A stretch of DNA of 8,118 nucleotides from CALGLS01 sp045105695 (GCA_045105695.1 JBGCDT010000314.1:1-8118), one strand, 5' to 3'; numbered from the stretch's first letter, positions 1-7,420 are shown. Translations and numbers: made by a program. The notes: generated by a model not told the origin, from the sequence alone.

Positions 1-2509
1 CCTAGAGGAATCCATAACCCTTTGCAATGGCGACAACGAAACACTGAATGCGGGAAACGCTGGAAATACCTTCAACTGGTCTACTGGCGCGAATACCCAG
101 ATCATAAATGTGTCTACAGCAGATACTTATATCGTAACCGTTTCTGATGCAAATGGTTGTTCTTTCGTAGACAGTACAGTGGTCTTTTTGCAAAATAACA
201 TTGATGTAAACCTTGGTAATGATACCACAATCTGCCCAACAAGTAGTCTTATCCTAGATGCCGGAAACCCTGGACTCAGTTACCTCTGGTCTCCTGATGG
301 ACAAACGACACAGACCATAACAGTCTCTGGTGCAGGGACTTATTCCGTAGTGGCAGGTGATCCTTCCAGTAGTTGTTTTGGTACAGATGAGATCAGCGTC
401 ACTGTTCATGATCCGCCCTCTTTGGTTAGCTCAATGGTGGCTTGCAATGATACGAATACCTTTTATACAGTTACCATAGAAGTAACTGGCGGTGATGCGG
501 ACAGTTACATAATGGATGGACCAGGTGGTTCTTTTAATGGGAATATTTATACTTCTGTTCCAATTCCTAAAGATGAAGCTTATACTTTTTTTCTATCAGA
601 CGGAGTAAGTTGTATACCAGTAGCCAGTGGTGGAATATATGATTGTGATTGTACTAGTGATGGAGGAGCTTTAGAGAATACACCAATTACTATCTGTGGA
701 GATCAGGTTGCAGACGTGGAAGTATTAGTAGCCGCTACAACCGATGACAATGACATCGTCCGGTATGCCTTACATGAGTCAGTTCCTTTTGATGGAAATG
801 ACATTGTGTATTTTGCAACGACGCCTTTTTTTAATTTCCAATTCGGAATGGAGTACGGTCAAACCTATTTTATAACTGCCCTTTCGGGGAATGAATTGAC
901 GCCCGGAGAAGTATTGTTAGAAGATGGTTGTTTGGGTGTTTCTAACTCAGTTCCAATTACCTTTTTTCAAAACCCAGAAGTAAGTATCGAATTTCAGGGA
1001 ACACTGGAAGTAAGTTGTAGTGACCCCAGTTTGATTTTAGATGGTAGCTCTTCTTTTGATCCGTCTGGAGGAACCATTAATTATAATTGGTCTGCTGCAA
1101 ACAGCGGTAATATCGTAGGAGCTACAAATACTGCTATGGCTGATATTAATGCTGCCGGAACATACTACCTATCGGTTTCTAACTCAGGCGGATGTACAGC
1201 AATAGATTCTGTAGAAGTAGTTAGCAATGGCGATTTACCAAATATTAATATCGAAACACCACTAACGGTTAGCTGCCGTGATAGTATTGTTATTCTGAAT
1301 GCAAGTGGTTCTGATAGTGGACCAGATTACTCGATAACTTGGGGAGGCGATATCCTGAGTGGAGAGACAACACTGACGCCATCTGTTGGAAGTCCCGGGA
1401 CTTACGTACTTACCATACTTAATAATACAAATGGTTGTTCAGCTACTCAACCAATTACAGTCCCTGGTAATTTTGATACTCCAGTAGCTAATGTCGATCC
1501 TGTATTTTACATGAACTGTACAACAGGAATGGTTGCTATGGAAGCCTTCGCTTTTCCGCCAGAACCTGATTATTTACTACAATGGAATACTGAAGATGGA
1601 GAAATACTAAGTGGAGAAAACGATTGGATCGTAACTGCTGGGTCTGAAGGAATTTACACCATAGAAATAACAAACGCGCTCAGCGGCTGCTCAGATACAG
1701 CAACGACTTCTATTCAACCAAATTTATTACGCCCCACATCTTCCTGGTTAAAATGGACGTTCCCTATTTGCTTGGGAGATGACAATGGAACCATGCGCGT
1801 TGACTCTGTACAATCTGGAACTGCTCCTTTTGAATATTCTTTCAATGGAGAACCTTTCACAACGGACACTTTCAACTACCAGTTATCTGCTGGCGAAAAT
1901 ACCATAGAGATCAAAGATTTCTTTGGTTGCACTTGGGATACAACTGTCGTCTTCCGAGAGGGGAGAGAATTATTAGTTGATTTAGAGGAAGTCTTTGGAC
2001 CGGTGGAATTGGGGGATTCGATTCAACTGCTTGCATTAGGTAGTGAAGATGTTGATTCTGTCTTCTGGGAAAGTCCGACCTTGTTGTCTTGCTATGATTG
2101 TCTAGATCCCTGGATACTGCCGACGGATGATTCGTTGCGCGTTGGCGTTCAGTTGTATACACCAGATGGTTGTACGAATAGAGATTCTATTCTGATAGAA
2201 GTCGTCAAGTTTAGAAAGGTATATATTCCAAATGCCTTTTCGCCAAACGGCAATCGTAAGAACGAATTTTTCAGCGTATTCAATAGCAAAGAGGTAAGAA
2301 ATATTAACTTCTTAAAAGTCTATAATCGTTGGGGAGGCGTTGTTTACGAAGATCGTGACTTGGCATTAAATGATAAAAAGAACGGTTGGGACGGAACCCA
2401 TAAAAACGGTCGGGATGCTTTGCCTGGAGTTTATATCTTTGTAGTAGAAATAGAATTCCTGGATGGGCTGGTTCAGCAATATCGGGGAGATTTTACTTTG
2501 TACAAATAA
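1..2509 (+). CDS. Multi-domain secreted adhesin with type B T9SS (gliding motility-associated) C-terminal domain, 5' partial
   Basis: The reading frame is open from base 2 with no start in the window, so this is the C-terminal 835 residues of a longer protein; a GTG at 110 is internal. By eye it contains repeated beta-sandwich (Ig/PKD-like) modules, numbering from base 2: about 1-65; 66-137 (with NDTTICP and a YLWSPDGQTTQTI stretch); a larger module 138-323 containing GIYDCDCTSDGG at 211-222; three related repeats of roughly 81-90 residues at 324-412, 413-493 and 494-577, each with a Cys-containing opening and a G-x-Y strand before a GC pair; a SprB-repeat-like segment 578-655; and a linker domain 656-736. 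Residues 737-835 match the gliding motility-associated C-terminal domain: YIPNAFSPNG, then NRWGGVVYE, NGWDGTHKNG, PGVYIFVVEI and a final GDFTLYK. In this family that domain directs export through the type IX secretion system and attachment to the cell surface. The role as an adhesin is inferred from the repeats; the ligand is unknown. Downstream, a lipoprotein gene follows after 8 bases. No PorP/SprF-type partner gene is visible here. Confidence 0.93.
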   Translation, partial: LEESITLCNGDNETLNAGNAGNTFNWSTGANTQIINVSTADTYIVTVSDANGCSFVDSTVVFLQNNIDVNLGNDTTICPTSSLILDAGNPGLSYLWSPDGQTTQTITVSGAGTYSVVAGDPSSSCFGTDEISVTVHDPPSLVSSMVACNDTNTFYTVTIEVTGGDADSYIMDGPGGSFNGNIYTSVPIPKDEAYTFFLSDGVSCIPVASGGIYDCDCTSDGGALENTPITICGDQVADVEVLVAATTDDNDIVRYALHESVPFDGNDIVYFATTPFFNFQFGMEYGQTYFITALSGNELTPGEVLLEDGCLGVSNSVPITFFQNPEVSIEFQGTLEVSCSDPSLILDGSSSFDPSGGTINYNWSAANSGNIVGATNTAMADINAAGTYYLSVSNSGGCTAIDSVEVVSNGDLPNINIETPLTVSCRDSIVILNASGSDSGPDYSITWGGDILSGETTLTPSVGSPGTYVLTILNNTNGCSATQPITVPGNFDTPVANVDPVFYMNCTTGMVAMEAFAFPPEPDYLLQWNTEDGEILSGENDWIVTAGSEGIYTIEITNALSGCSDTATTSIQPNLLRPTSSWLKWTFPICLGDDNGTMRVDSVQSGTAPFEYSFNGEPFTTDTFNYQLSAGENTIEIKDFFGCTWDTTVVFREGRELLVDLEEVFGPVELGDSIQLLALGSEDVDSVFWESPTLLSCYDCLDPWILPTDDSLRVGVQLYTPDGCTNRDSILIEVVKFRKVYIPNAFSPNGNRKNEFFSVFNSKEVRNINFLKVYNRWGGVVYEDRDLALNDKKNGWDGTHKNGRDALPGVYIFVVEIEFLDGLVQQYRGDFTLYK

Positions 2510-2517
2510 CACCACAA

Positions 2518-2934
2518 ATGAATCCTATCTCAAGAAGGTACCTGATCTATAGCATCTTCTTTTTTATGCTTATGCTAAGCAACTCTTGCAGCAGCGATGA
2601 TGAAAGCGCTGTCAGTAGAGAAGACTACCTCGGTACTTACATGATTGCTGAAACTTGTGGTAGTACAGAAAGTGATTATCTAATTACGATAACTACCGGA
2701 AGCCAATCGGACGAAATAAATATCAATAATTTTTATGGGGTCGGAGCTGAAATCGTGGCTCAGGTGGAAGAGGACAGTCTGACGATTGATCCTCAAATGA
2801 TAACGACTTTCGGACTCAACCAAACCTTTGAAGGCTCTGGAGCTTTGATAGGAGACGAACTAAGATTGTACTACAGTGTCGAAACACCTAACGTTGATAT
2901 TGACGATTGTACGGCTATTGGTCAAAAGCAATAA
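2518..2934 (+). CDS. Small surface lipoprotein of unknown function (138 aa)
   Basis: The ATG lies 8 bases after the adhesin stop, so co-transcription is likely; there is no Shine-Dalgarno sequence, as is usual in Bacteroidota. The N-terminus has Arg6-Arg7, a hydrophobic stretch at residues 8-20 and a lipobox-like LSNSC, giving a lipidated Cys24. The residues after it, SSDDE, fit the acidic export signal described for Bacteroidota surface lipoproteins, so the protein is predicted to reach the outer face of the outer membrane. The mature part (about 115 residues) is rich in alternating hydrophobic and polar positions, suggesting an all-beta, lipocalin-like fold. Landmarks are YLGTYMIAETC, an INNF segment, and a GSGALIGDELRLYY strand pair. 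Two further cysteines, Cys47 and Cys131, could form a disulfide. I do not recognise a named family. It could be an accessory to the upstream adhesin, but only adjacency supports that. Confidence 0.85.
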   Translation: MNPISRRYLIYSIFFFMLMLSNSCSSDDESAVSREDYLGTYMIAETCGSTESDYLITITTGSQSDEININNFYGVGAEIVAQVEEDSLTIDPQMITTFGLNQTFEGSGALIGDELRLYYSVETPNVDIDDCTAIGQKQ

Positions 2935-3015
2935 CAATACTCTTACATTTTGTACTTTTACATAAAAATAAATTGACAACGAAAATTTGACTTAGACCAA
3001 TGGAGTATGAGTCTT

Positions 3016-3170
3016 CCTTCATAACTAGAGTGTGTACGTATTGATTCACGAATGAAGGCCGCGTATTAAGAAGCGGGAGGCCGATCTATAGTGTTTGAGC
3101 GGAGCGAGTTTATAGATCTTGGGTTTTTTGTTACTTTTTTTGCCAAGAAAAAAAGTAAGGCAAAGAAAAA
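3016..3170. repeat. Probable dispersed intergenic repeat with nested inverted repeats
   Basis: Three inverted repeats occur in succession. CCTTCAT (3016-3022) pairs with ATGAAGG (3052-3058). GATCTATA (3083-3090) pairs with TATAGATC (3111-3118) around a loop containing the tandem GAGCGGAGCGAG. TTACTTTTTTT (3131-3141) pairs perfectly over 11 bp with AAAAAAAGTAA (3148-3158) around GCCAAG. The second stem is followed by TTGGGTTTTTT, so on the plus strand it could act as a weak terminator for the lipoprotein transcript. The base composition is more GC-rich in the middle than in the flanks. From memory, sequences with 'GAGCGGAGCGAG ... GATCTTGGG ... TTACTTTTTTTGCCAAG' recur between genes in several Bacteroidota genomes. 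That recollection is what makes me call it dispersed; a single window cannot show it. Confidence 0.45.
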
Positions 3171-3194
3171 CTTTCAAGCGATACTAACTGGCTT

Positions 3195-3223
3195 AAGTAC
3201 ACATATTACTTATGTGTTAACTT
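3195..3223. other. Hairpin upstream of the helicase gene
   Basis: AAGT-ACACATA (3195-3205) pairs with TATGTGT-TA-ACTT (3211-3223) across a TTACT loop: 7 bp perfect, then 4 more after a two-base bulge. There is no T-tract after it, so it is not a standard terminator. It lies about 50 bases before the helicase start and could be an operator or leader structure, or the edge of the repeat element. The function is not determinable here. Confidence 0.35.
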
Positions 3224-3226
3224 GTG

Positions 3227-3257
3227 TTGATCGTATACTGAGCTAAATTACTTTTTG
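3227..3257 (+). promoter_or_regulatory. Possible promoter for the helicase gene
   Basis: TTG (3227-3229) is followed after 19 bases by TACTTTTTG (3249-3257), close to the Bacteroidota sigma consensus TTG-N17-23-TAnnTTTG but with one extra T in the -7 element. It would give a leader of only about 10-15 bases before the ATG at 3275. The call is weakened because the same string, with two more Ts, occurs in the upstream repeat at 3131-3146. Confidence 0.3.
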
Positions 3258-3274
3258 CCAAACATAACTACACA

Positions 3275-6200
3275 ATGCCAATAAAAATCATATCCGCCGG
3301 AGCAGGTTCCGGAAAGACTTACCGACTCACAGAAGAAATGGTGGCACTCCTCGAAGACGATAAAAACGGAGTGCGCGCCAACGGAATCATTGCCACTACA
3401 TTTACCAATAAAGCTGCCGCTGAACTGCAGGAAAGGGTCCGAATTCGACTACTCGAAAAAGGGATGGCAGAAAAAGCAAATGAACTAACCAACGCCTTGA
3501 TCGGAACCGTCCACGGCTTGGGTGTCAAGTTGCTGAAGCGCTTTGCTTTCGAGGCTGGTGTCTCTCCCGAAGTAGCTATTGTGGCGGATGAAGATCAGCA
3601 GGTATTGTTCAATAAATCGTTGGCCGCCATTCTCACAGAGGATCGAATTCTAGCGATTCAGAAAAGTAGCGAACGACTAGGGATGACTGCCGAAGAAGCG
3701 GACAGATGGCGAAAGCTCGTAAAGGACCTAACTGACGTAGCTCGCTCAAACGATTTTTCAATCGAAGTTTTAGAACGTTCTAAAAAACTATCCTTTGAAT
3801 CTTTCCTTCCACTCCTTGGCGAGCGTTCGGTAAACTCATCTGAGTTCTTCAACGAAAAATTATTACGACTCCTGAATGAATCCATCACTGCTTTAGAAAA
3901 CAATGCTGATGAAACAAAGACCACACTAAAAGCCCAAAACACCCTAAAAAATATACTAACCAATCTAGAGCTTCGTGGTGAACTCAACTGGCAGGACTGG
4001 GTGCGTATTGCAAAAGTAAAAGCTGGTGCTAAGAGCCGTGATGATGTAGAGGAACTGATTGAATTCGCAAAAACGCATGACGAACATCCTAAGTTTCATG
4101 ATGACATCAAGGACTTTATCAATCAGATTTTCGACATAGCTATTTCTGCATTAGAAGAATATGATCGTTACAAAAAAGAAAGAGGACTGATTGATTATGT
4201 GGATATGGAGACACTTGTAAAAGGATTGTTAGAACATCCAGAAGTAAGAGAAGTGTTGGCGGATGAGATTGATCTTTTGATGGTTGATGAGTTTCAGGAT
4301 ACGAGTCCGATTCAGTTGGATATGTTCTTAAAGTTGTCTCAAATCGTGAAACATTCTATCTGGGTAGGAGATCCAAAACAGAGCATTTATGGTTTCCGTG
4401 GAGCAGATCCGAAGTTGATGCAGGAGATTATAACGGCCAATGGAATTGACAAAGAAAATATCCTGAAATATTCCTGGCGATCACGTGAAGATATTGTGAA
4501 TGTAACGAATAGTTTGTTTTGCAAAGCCTTTACAGAAATACCAAAGGAAAGAGTTCTCCTAAAGGCAAAGCGTACGAAGGAAGACAATCCCGACGACTCT
4601 AAATTCAAAAGTGAACCTTTAGAAATGAATGATGCCATACAGCATTGGCACTTTGAATTTGGAGAAGGACGAATGCCTGGGAAACCCTGGATGGAAAACT
4701 GTTTGGCGAATAGTATTCGCTCCCTCTTATTAGAAAGGGAAGTTCCTGTTTTACCGAAAGGAACCAATACTGCCCGAAAAATACGCCCTGGAGATATAGC
4801 CGTTTTATGTCGCTCTAACCGCGCCTGTCAGGAAGTCGCTGACGCCTTGCATCGTGCAGGTTTGAAAGCTGCGATAGCTAGAACCGGCTTATTGAAAACA
4901 GCAGAGTCGAAGTTGATTTTAGCTTGTCTGAAATTTCTTTTGCATGCTTCTGATTCGCTTTCGATAGCTGAAATATTATTACTCGCTGCTGATATGAAAA
5001 CCGAAGAGATCATTGAAGATCGTTTGGCTTATCTCAAAGAAGTAGGAGACTTGCCATTCTGGGAAGAGCAGTGGGCGGAGGACAATTGGTTTGTAAATCG
5101 TTTGAATGAATTGCGAGAAGAAGCAAAGGATTTATCAGGTGCAGAAATCCTTGATTTGTTATTGGAAGAACTGAATCTGCGTCGCATCATTGCCAGTTGG
5201 GGGAAGACGGACCAGCGAATGGCCAACGTGGATATGATTCGGTTTTATGCTTTGAAATATGAAGAGGCTTGTAATCGACTGCACATCGCTGCGTCGCTCG
5301 GTGGCTTCTTGTTGTGGTTGAATGATTTAGAAGATAAAGAATTGGATCAGCAAGGTTCGGGAGAAGGGGAGGAGGCTGTAAATGTGATGACCTACCACAA
5401 AAGTAAAGGACTCGAATGGCCCGCTGTGATTTGTTATGACCTGGAAGGAAGCCTTAGAGAAAGTACTTATGGATTGAAAATTATTCCTGACTCAGACAAA
5501 GTTGATTTGAGTAACTTATTAGGAAATCGCTGGGTTCGTTTTTGGATTAATCCTTATGGAAAACAAAGTAGAAATACTTCCTTGGAAGAACGAATGAAGG
5601 CTAGTGAAGCTTTTGCACAAGCGAGGAAAGAAGCATTAGAAGAAGAGGCGCGATTGCTTTACGTCGGCATCACTCGGGCAAGAGATTATTTGATCTTTCC
5701 AAGTCGCGAAAAAACTACTGGATGGCTCAATCGAGTATGGCATGATGGTCAGGAAGATCACCCCACACTGGATAAAAATGAGGCAGAGACTTTCTGGGAA
5801 TGGGAGGGCCAAATCATCCGAAAAACAACGGAGGTCAATGCCTTCGAGAGAGATTTTGCGCAAGCTGACCCCACCCAGGAAGAAGTCGTTTATTTACAGG
5901 AAAGAGAAGGTAAGTCATTCTACCAACCCTATTATATTGATTTAAAAGCGGAAACTTCTAACAATACACTTACATACGCTGCTGAAGAAGTTTTTGCACC
6001 TCCTCTTATCGTCGAAGAAGAAGAGCAGGGAGCTTTAGCAAAACTGATTTATGCCATGCTCATGGGGGATCAGTCAGATCTAAAAGAAAGCTATCGAGCT
6101 GAAATGGCTGTTGCGCTACTGAACCGACTTCACCTCAATGAATCACTTCAAGCTGCAGATCTTCAGCGTTATTCTAAAGCATTTTATCAAATGCTAAAAA

Positions 6201-6481
6201 CAAACTGGGCACCTAAAAAGATTGTAAAAAATTATCCCATCCGTTATCAGGATGAAGAGGGGAGGAGATTGGAAACCGTATTGGATATGGTATTGGAAAC
6301 GAATTCAGGGCTAGTGTTACTTCAATTCGATGCAAGTTCAAATACTCAGAAATCAAATTCTCTAAAAGAAAATCTCGCCATTTTAGAATACGCAAAACGA
6401 GCAGTTAGTCAGGACTACGGCCAGATGGTGACAGAGGTGGCGGTCGGTTTTACAATGCTGGGAGAATTGCGGAAGATGTAG
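3275..6481 (+). CDS. AddA/RecB-like UvrD-family (SF1A) helicase with apparently degenerate C-terminal nuclease region
   Basis: This 1068-residue protein is an ATP-dependent 3'-5' DNA helicase of the kind that processes double-strand breaks for recombination, in the cytoplasm, normally with an AddB-type partner. All helicase motifs are readable: Walker A GAGSGKT (9-15); motif Ia TTFTNKAAAELQERV (41-55); GTVHGLG (77-83); Walker B/motif II VDEFQDT (337-343, catalytic Glu339); motif III GDPKQSIYGFRGAD (365-378); motif IV-like SWRS (400-403); motif V MTYHKSKGLEW (705-715); motif VI LLYVGITRARD (794-804). The length is near that of Bacteroidota AddA-like proteins. The C-terminus (about 910-1068) has the layout of the RecB/AddA PD-(D/E)XK nuclease, but key residues appear replaced: QGALAKL (918-924) where the family has G-x-L-x-H, LDMVLE (1003-1008) keeping the Asp, LLQFDAS (1015-1021) where DYK is usual, and ENLAILEY (1032-1039) in place of the Gln-Tyr motif. 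The start is chosen because Walker A lies at the very N-terminus, as in the family. No partner nuclease gene lies in the window, and I cannot tell AddA from RecB, so no symbol is given. Confidence 0.93.
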   Translation: MPIKIISAGAGSGKTYRLTEEMVALLEDDKNGVRANGIIATTFTNKAAAELQERVRIRLLEKGMAEKANELTNALIGTVHGLGVKLLKRFAFEAGVSPEVAIVADEDQQVLFNKSLAAILTEDRILAIQKSSERLGMTAEEADRWRKLVKDLTDVARSNDFSIEVLERSKKLSFESFLPLLGERSVNSSEFFNEKLLRLLNESITALENNADETKTTLKAQNTLKNILTNLELRGELNWQDWVRIAKVKAGAKSRDDVEELIEFAKTHDEHPKFHDDIKDFINQIFDIAISALEEYDRYKKERGLIDYVDMETLVKGLLEHPEVREVLADEIDLLMVDEFQDTSPIQLDMFLKLSQIVKHSIWVGDPKQSIYGFRGADPKLMQEIITANGIDKENILKYSWRSREDIVNVTNSLFCKAFTEIPKERVLLKAKRTKEDNPDDSKFKSEPLEMNDAIQHWHFEFGEGRMPGKPWMENCLANSIRSLLLEREVPVLPKGTNTARKIRPGDIAVLCRSNRACQEVADALHRAGLKAAIARTGLLKTAESKLILACLKFLLHASDSLSIAEILLLAADMKTEEIIEDRLAYLKEVGDLPFWEEQWAEDNWFVNRLNELREEAKDLSGAEILDLLLEELNLRRIIASWGKTDQRMANVDMIRFYALKYEEACNRLHIAASLGGFLLWLNDLEDKELDQQGSGEGEEAVNVMTYHKSKGLEWPAVICYDLEGSLRESTYGLKIIPDSDKVDLSNLLGNRWVRFWINPYGKQSRNTSLEERMKASEAFAQARKEALEEEARLLYVGITRARDYLIFPSREKTTGWLNRVWHDGQEDHPTLDKNEAETFWEWEGQIIRKTTEVNAFERDFAQADPTQEEVVYLQEREGKSFYQPYYIDLKAETSNNTLTYAAEEVFAPPLIVEEEEQGALAKLIYAMLMGDQSDLKESYRAEMAVALLNRLHLNESLQAADLQRYSKAFYQMLKTNWAPKKIVKNYPIRYQDEEGRRLETVLDMVLETNSGLVLLQFDASSNTQKSNSLKENLAILEYAKRAVSQDYGQMVTEVAVGFTMLGELRKM

Positions 6482-6488
6482 CTTGGGC

Positions 6489-6531
6489 GATAAGGTACGA
6501 TGAGGTTGATAAGGAGATAAGGTGGATGAGG
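6489..6531 (+). repeat. GATRAGG heptad array, five units (left arm)
   Basis: Five copies of GATAAGG or GATGAGG start at 6489, 6499, 6508, 6516 and 6525, separated by 1-3 bases, so the period is 8-10. The array begins 7 bases after the helicase stop codon. Its last 19 bases (6513-6531) are the reverse complement of 6661-6679 with one mismatch (A6519 opposite C6673), so it is also one arm of a long inverted repeat. Confidence 0.75.
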
Positions 6532-6643
6532 ATATAATTTGATTTTGCATCTGGACTTAGAGAGTATCAATAAACTGTGTCTTGGCAAATTTATCTATCC
6601 GATTTTCATCGTTCTACCGGATATCGTCTACGAAAGAAGAAAA

Positions 6644-6684
6644 CCCCATCCACCCCATCTCCTCATCCACCTCATCTCCCCATA
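6644..6684 (-). repeat. GATRGGG/GATGAGG heptad array, five units (right, inverted arm)
   Basis: On the minus strand the same heptad family recurs: CCCCATC at 6644 and 6653, CCTCATC at 6661 and 6670, and a degenerate CCCCATA at 6678, reading on the plus strand. Starts are spaced 9, 8, 9 and 8, giving a 17-base higher-order period. The array abuts the A-run of the minus-strand terminator. About 112 bases separate it from the left array. Confidence 0.75.
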
Positions 6685-6716
6685 AAAAAAAGACCCGCCC
6701 TCTTTGAGGGCAGGTC
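6684..6716 (-). terminator. Rho-independent terminator, minus strand
   Basis: GACC-C-GCCCT (6692-6701) pairs with AGGGC-A-GGTC (6707-6716) with one C/A mismatch and a short CTTTG loop. The plus strand has eight As at 6684-6691, so the minus-strand transcript ends its hairpin with eight Us. On the plus strand the stem is followed by AAAAGCG, so it terminates only minus-strand transcription. It therefore implies a minus-strand transcript entering from the right, the best candidate being the small ORF at 6947-7129. Confidence 0.8.
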
Positions 6717-6946
6717 AAAAGCGACATAGGTCTTCAAGTACGTTTGTTTTGTAGCAGCTCCCTGATACTAAAACAGGTTCTTGGTTTTTTAATGTTTTAC
6801 CGGTAACGGTGGCATGGGATTGATAATTTGCTGTTAATGGTGAAATTTCATTTTTCAGCTTTTTGTTTTGTGCCTCTTCAGTCCGGCTTCCAGTCTGTCT
6901 TAAAATCTAAGGAATTGTGGGGGACACGCCAGTGTGTCTAATAAAT

Positions 6947-7129
6947 TTACATCGCTATTGCTGGCTGAGAAATCGTCGGTTCATTTACCTCGCTGATACG
7001 CTCATTCGCAGAAGAATCTAAGACAGAGTCATGGTCTTCTACCATTGCGGGAGTAGCGGGTTCAGATAATACGACAAGAGAAAATGTTACAATGGTTAAT
7101 ACCATTGATACGAGTAGAAAAAGCTCCAT
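6947..7129 (-). CDS. Possible small membrane-anchored peptide (60 aa), unrecognised
   Basis: The ORF starts ATG and ends TAA on the minus strand. The N-terminus is strongly hydrophobic (about residues 2-22, ELFLLVSMVLTIVTFSLVVL), consistent with a signal anchor or one membrane helix. The remaining 38 residues are polar and acidic, with many Glu, Asp, Ser and Pro. Codon use looks like coding DNA and the segment is less AT-rich than its flanks. A strong terminator on the same strand lies about 230 bases downstream, which supports a real transcript. A promoter-like TATATTTG lies about 290 bases upstream. There is no Shine-Dalgarno sequence. It matches no family I know. It could also be a chance ORF within a non-coding RNA. 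Confidence 0.4.
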   Translation of the reverse strand: MELFLLVSMVLTIVTFSLVVLSEPATPAMVEDHDSVLDSSANERISEVNEPTISQPAIAM

Positions 7130-7420
7130 AGTGTGTGGCGGTTTTAAAGTGTTTCTAAATGTAAATCTTCAACTTATTGATTATTCAAAAGGTAAAATGG
7201 GGTTACTGCCTATCGTAAGACGCAGTATTATATAATACAGTATGGTAAATTCTTTAATTGGATTACTGAACCATGAATGGCTGGCAATCTGTGTAATTTG
7301 ATCATTAAGGTTTTAAAAACCTGACATTGCAATGGGTATCAGCAATGTTATTGGATGTGTTGGTTTTCTCTGAGAATGAGAATTGGTAGGTTATATTGTA
7401 CTTCCTTCGTGTTGTTTTTA

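Larger units (their letters stand above)
2935..3274. other. Intergenic region, 340 bases, no gene
   Basis: No ORF of useful length is seen. The left part (2935-3015) is AT-rich and featureless apart from poly-T/A runs; no U-tract terminator for the lipoprotein gene is visible. The middle (3016-3170) holds nested inverted repeats that look like a dispersed repeat element. The right part (3195-3274) holds a hairpin and a possible promoter for the helicase gene. These are listed separately. Confidence 0.7.
6482..6946. other. Convergent intergenic region, no gene
   Basis: There is no ORF of useful length on either strand. It contains the two heptad arrays (6489-6531 and 6644-6684) and a minus-strand terminator (6684-6716). 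Positions 6718-6946 hold only small palindromes: TTACCGGTAA (6797-6806), TGAAATTTCA (near 6840) and a short GACAC/GTGTC stem (6923-6938). If the minus-strand peptide gene is real, 6718-6946 would be its 3' untranslated region. No plus-strand rho-independent terminator for the helicase gene is seen. Confidence 0.65.

Noticed and set aside
2..193. 63-residue minus-strand ORF under the adhesin
   Set aside because: Antisense shadow of the adhesin reading frame; no recognisable features.
1911..2162. 83-residue minus-strand ORF under the adhesin
   Set aside because: Antisense shadow; the plus frame encodes a continuous recognisable domain chain.
2973..3000. TTGAC-like sigma70 promoter after the lipoprotein gene
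   Set aside because: Isolated TTGAC strings without a matching -7 element of the Bacteroidota type at the right spacing, and no gene directly downstream.
3319..6395. Several minus-strand ORFs of 60-126 residues, and a plus-strand ORF at 5742-5945, inside the helicase gene
   Set aside because: All overlap the helicase frame, which has continuous conserved motifs; their low-complexity Ser/Phe-rich translations are typical of shadow frames.
6489..6684. CRISPR array
   Set aside because: Units are only 7 bases with 1-3 base gaps and there is no spacer diversity; this is a degenerate short repeat, not a CRISPR.
6692..6716. Use of the hairpin as a plus-strand terminator for the helicase gene
   Set aside because: On the plus strand the stem is followed by AAAAGCG rather than a T-run.
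6923..6938. GACAC/GTGTC hairpin after the small ORF as a terminator
   Set aside because: Only 5 bp with no T-run on either strand; the real terminator is further downstream at 6684-6716.
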